Translations under genes and position numbers: made by a program
In this document: in pieces, positions 45,238 to 47,362 of the stretch
Position numbering within the stretch: position 1 is the stretch's first letter
Layout of the letters: each line of letters starts with the position of its first letter
NCBI GenBank assembly: GCA_009731375.1
Contig: BJOX01000015.1
Span: 532,512 to 579,873, forward strand
DNA length: 47,362 nucleotides
DNA from: Paulinella micropora
Taxonomy: Eukaryota; Cercozoa; Imbricatea; Euglyphida
Direction: 5' to 3'
The notes under the pieces: model-generated
What the model saw: the letters and a program-made list of their open reading frames with translations, nothing else
The model's database searches: none
What the model was told of the DNA's origin: nothing

Positions 45238-45464
45238 CTGTACCGTACATGCGCACATATGCGCGAAGGAACCGGTGCGCAGTGGGTCAAGGCCCGACGC
45301 AGCATGCGTAGAATAGAGAATACATGCACGAATCGGGGAATCGGGGTAGAGTTATGCAGTACATGCACATGTATATGCGCGAAGCGGTGCGCAGAGTGTC
45401 GATGTGAGATACAGCCTGGGTAAGATATATGAGAACAAGACATGCGCATGAATGCGCGAAGGGT

Positions 45465-45613
45465 GCGATAGTAGTAATAGTAGTAGTAGTAGTAATAGTA
45501 GTAGTGGTAGTAGTAGTAGTAGTGGTAGTGGTAGTAGGAGTAGGAGTAGGAGTAGGAGTAGGAGAGTAGTAGTAGTAGTAAAAGGACTGGTAGGAGTGGT
45601 AGTGGTAGTAGTG

Positions 45614-45661
<48 letters not shown>

Positions 45662-45698
45662 ACAGTGGTAGGAGTGGTAGTAGTGGTAGTGGTGGTAA

Positions 45699-45755
<57 letters not shown>

Positions 45756-45807
45756 GAGTAGTAGGAGTGGCAGTAGTGGTAGGAGTGGTAGTAATAATAA
45801 TAATAGC

Positions 45808-45846
<39 letters not shown>

Positions 45847-46008
45847 TGTAGTAGTAGTAGTAGGAGTGGTAGTAGTGGTAGGAGTGGTAGTAGTAGTAGT
45901 AGTAGTAGTGGTAGTAGTAGTAGTAGTAGGAGGAGGAGGAGGAGGAGGAGCAGGAGGAGTAGTAGTAGGAGTAGTAGAAGTAGTGGTGGTGGTAGCAGTA
46001 GCAGTAGC

Positions 46009-46058
<50 letters not shown>

Positions 46059-46165
46059 CAGTAGGAGTAGTAGTAGTGGTAGTAGTGGTAGTAGTAGTAA
46101 TAGTAGTAGTAGTAGTAGTAGTAGTAGGAGTAGTAGTAGTAGTAGTAGGAGTAGTAGTAGTAGGT

Positions 46166-46241
<76 letters not shown>

Positions 46242-46267
46242 TAGTAGTAGTGGTAGTAGTAGTAGTG

Positions 46268-46322
<55 letters not shown>

Positions 46323-46325
46323 CAA
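45465..46325. repeat. (TAG)n tract with TGG/AGG variants
   Basis: About 860 bases of (TAG)n with AGG and TGG interruptions. Confidence 0.92.
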
Positions 46326-46326
46326 T

Positions 46327-46597
46327 ATGTTGGTGATGTACAACTTAATTTATATGTATGTATTTATCTAATTTATATGTATGTATATTTTGTTGCGATG
46401 TAGCACTTAATTTATATGTATGTATTTATCTTACTTATATGTATGTATATTTTGTTGCGATGTACCAGTTAACTAAATTTATATGTATGTATTTATCTTA
46501 TTTGTATGTACATCATCTTGTGATTTACCGTTAAATTATATGTATGTATTTATCTTACTTATATGTATGTATATGTTGTTGTGTGATGTACCACTTA

Positions 46598-46600
<3 letters not shown>
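46327..46600. repeat. ~85-base tandem repeat, 4-5 copies
   Basis: Units contain acttaatttatatgtatg, tatttatcttacttatatgt and attttgttgcgatgtac. On the minus strand each holds ttaag|TGGTACATCRCAAC, so they may be acceptor-side copies of an upstream exon of the second gene. Confidence 0.75.
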
Positions 46601-46672
<72 letters not shown>

Positions 46673-46705
46673 CATCTATCTATCTATCCATCCATCCATC
46701 CATCC

Positions 46706-46749
<44 letters not shown>

Positions 46750-46835
46750 ATCTATCTATCTATCTTGTATGTTCTGTATGTATGTATGTATGTACGTGAA
46801 TGTATGTATGTATGTATGTATGTATGTATGTATGT
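46596..46835. repeat. (TCTA)n and (TATG)n tracts
   Basis: (TCTA)n 46596-46765, (TATG)n 46777-46835. Confidence 0.92.
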
Positions 46836-46881
46836 CGCGTAGGTTTCTTTCGGTATCACACGATGCTAATCGCTTAGCCAG
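46834..46881 (-). other. Candidate exon fragment LAKRLASCDTERNLRD
   Basis: On the minus strand, after gtataatag, 48 bases read LAKRLASCDTERNLRD before (CATA)n. There is no donor, so it may be an acceptor-side copy or the start of an exon. Same strand as the second gene. Confidence 0.3.
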
Positions 46882-46976
46882 CTATTATACTATACTATAC
46901 TATACTATACTATACTATACTATACTATAATATACTCTCATATACTCTTTCTTTATATGCACGTATATGTTTTCTC

Positions 46977-47215
46977 GGGTCACCTCCACAAAATATGGTC
47001 AGGTAATTTGGCGCGCCGTATATTTAGTTTTATCACAAGCCTGACCATATTTTGTGGAGGTGACCGAGAATAGTATATTATGCGGCGCGCCACAAATTTG
47101 ACGTGTTTTGCGGGCGAGCCGGGCCGGGCTGGCGAGCCCGCAAACACGTCAAATTTGGCGCGCCGCATATGGAGTTTTTCCGGCTCGCCCGCAAACCACG
47201 TCAAATTTGTGGATA
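46977..47215. repeat. GC-rich nested palindromic element, copy 2
   Basis: ggtcacctccacaaaatatg gtcagg (46978) pairs with cctgaccatattttgtggag gtgacc (to 47065). A second hairpin, caaatttgacgtgttttgcg / cgcaaacacgtcaaatttgg, lies at 47094-47158, and a third partial caaaccacgtcaaatttg ends at 47211. ggcgcgcc occurs three times. Related to 10286-10412. Confidence 0.85.
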
Positions 47216-47362
47216 AAAGAATAAAGTAGTGTGATGAGGGTATATACCAGTGTCGCTGTTTGGCGCACGGACCCGACGTGGACAGTAGGCTCGTAATTGT
47301 TTCTGTATCAGAGGGGAGAGGAAAGAGATAGAGATGGGTATAGAATAGAGGGGAGGGGGAAG

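Noticed and set aside
46834-46881. Identity of the second gene as RRP1/Nop52, suggested by LAKRLASCDTERNLRD
   Set aside because: Only this fragment is reminiscent; exons a to h show no match to the conserved WKGLFYCMW region.

Overview
The window is nuclear DNA of an unidentified eukaryote. It has spliceosomal GT-AG introns, MITE-like hairpins, a tRNA-derived SINE and an extreme load of simple sequence repeats. The assembly has gaps (N runs) mostly at G/C homopolymers or (GA)n/(CA)n tracts. No prokaryotic features are present. I could not place the organism more closely; the RRN3 protein is too generic for that. Almost all long ORFs in the window are translated microsatellites and are not genes.

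Region 1 (266-20806, + strand) is one gene: RRN3 (TIF-IA), the RNA polymerase I initiation factor. I rebuilt it from 16 short exons. They join in one continuous frame (about 691 residues plus stop; only the extreme N-terminus lies left of the window) and align block by block with animal RRN3. Its introns are almost entirely (CCTAT)n, (CTA)n, (GATA)n, (CT)n, (CATA)n, (ATGTT)n and minisatellite DNA. In several introns the repeat unit itself supplies the splice donor or acceptor.

The striking feature is that most exons have partial copies in the neighbouring introns. Copies of an exon's 5' part (with its acceptor) always lie upstream of the real exon. Copies of its 3' part (with its donor) always lie downstream. 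The extreme case is the 3.5 kb intron after exon 11, with about 25 copies, two of them inverted, in a higher-order array.

Region 2 (20807-28150) is a mixed, less repetitive stretch. It holds a compact minus-strand gene (23281-22346) with a CxxC...CxxC putative zinc-binding protein, several hairpin elements, a CAG-rich repeat family and a large palindrome centred on a poly-C/gap/poly-G tract.

Region 3 (28150-47362) is again repeat-dominated. Threaded through it on the minus strand is a second gene (about 45237 to 28411) of at least nine short exons with matching phases (about 150 residues, unidentified), showing the same rule of partial exon copies. The right end carries a GC-rich nested palindrome related to one inside RRN3.

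Exon boundaries were called by eye from frame, splice sites and, for RRN3, remembered family similarity. No alignment or expression data were available.
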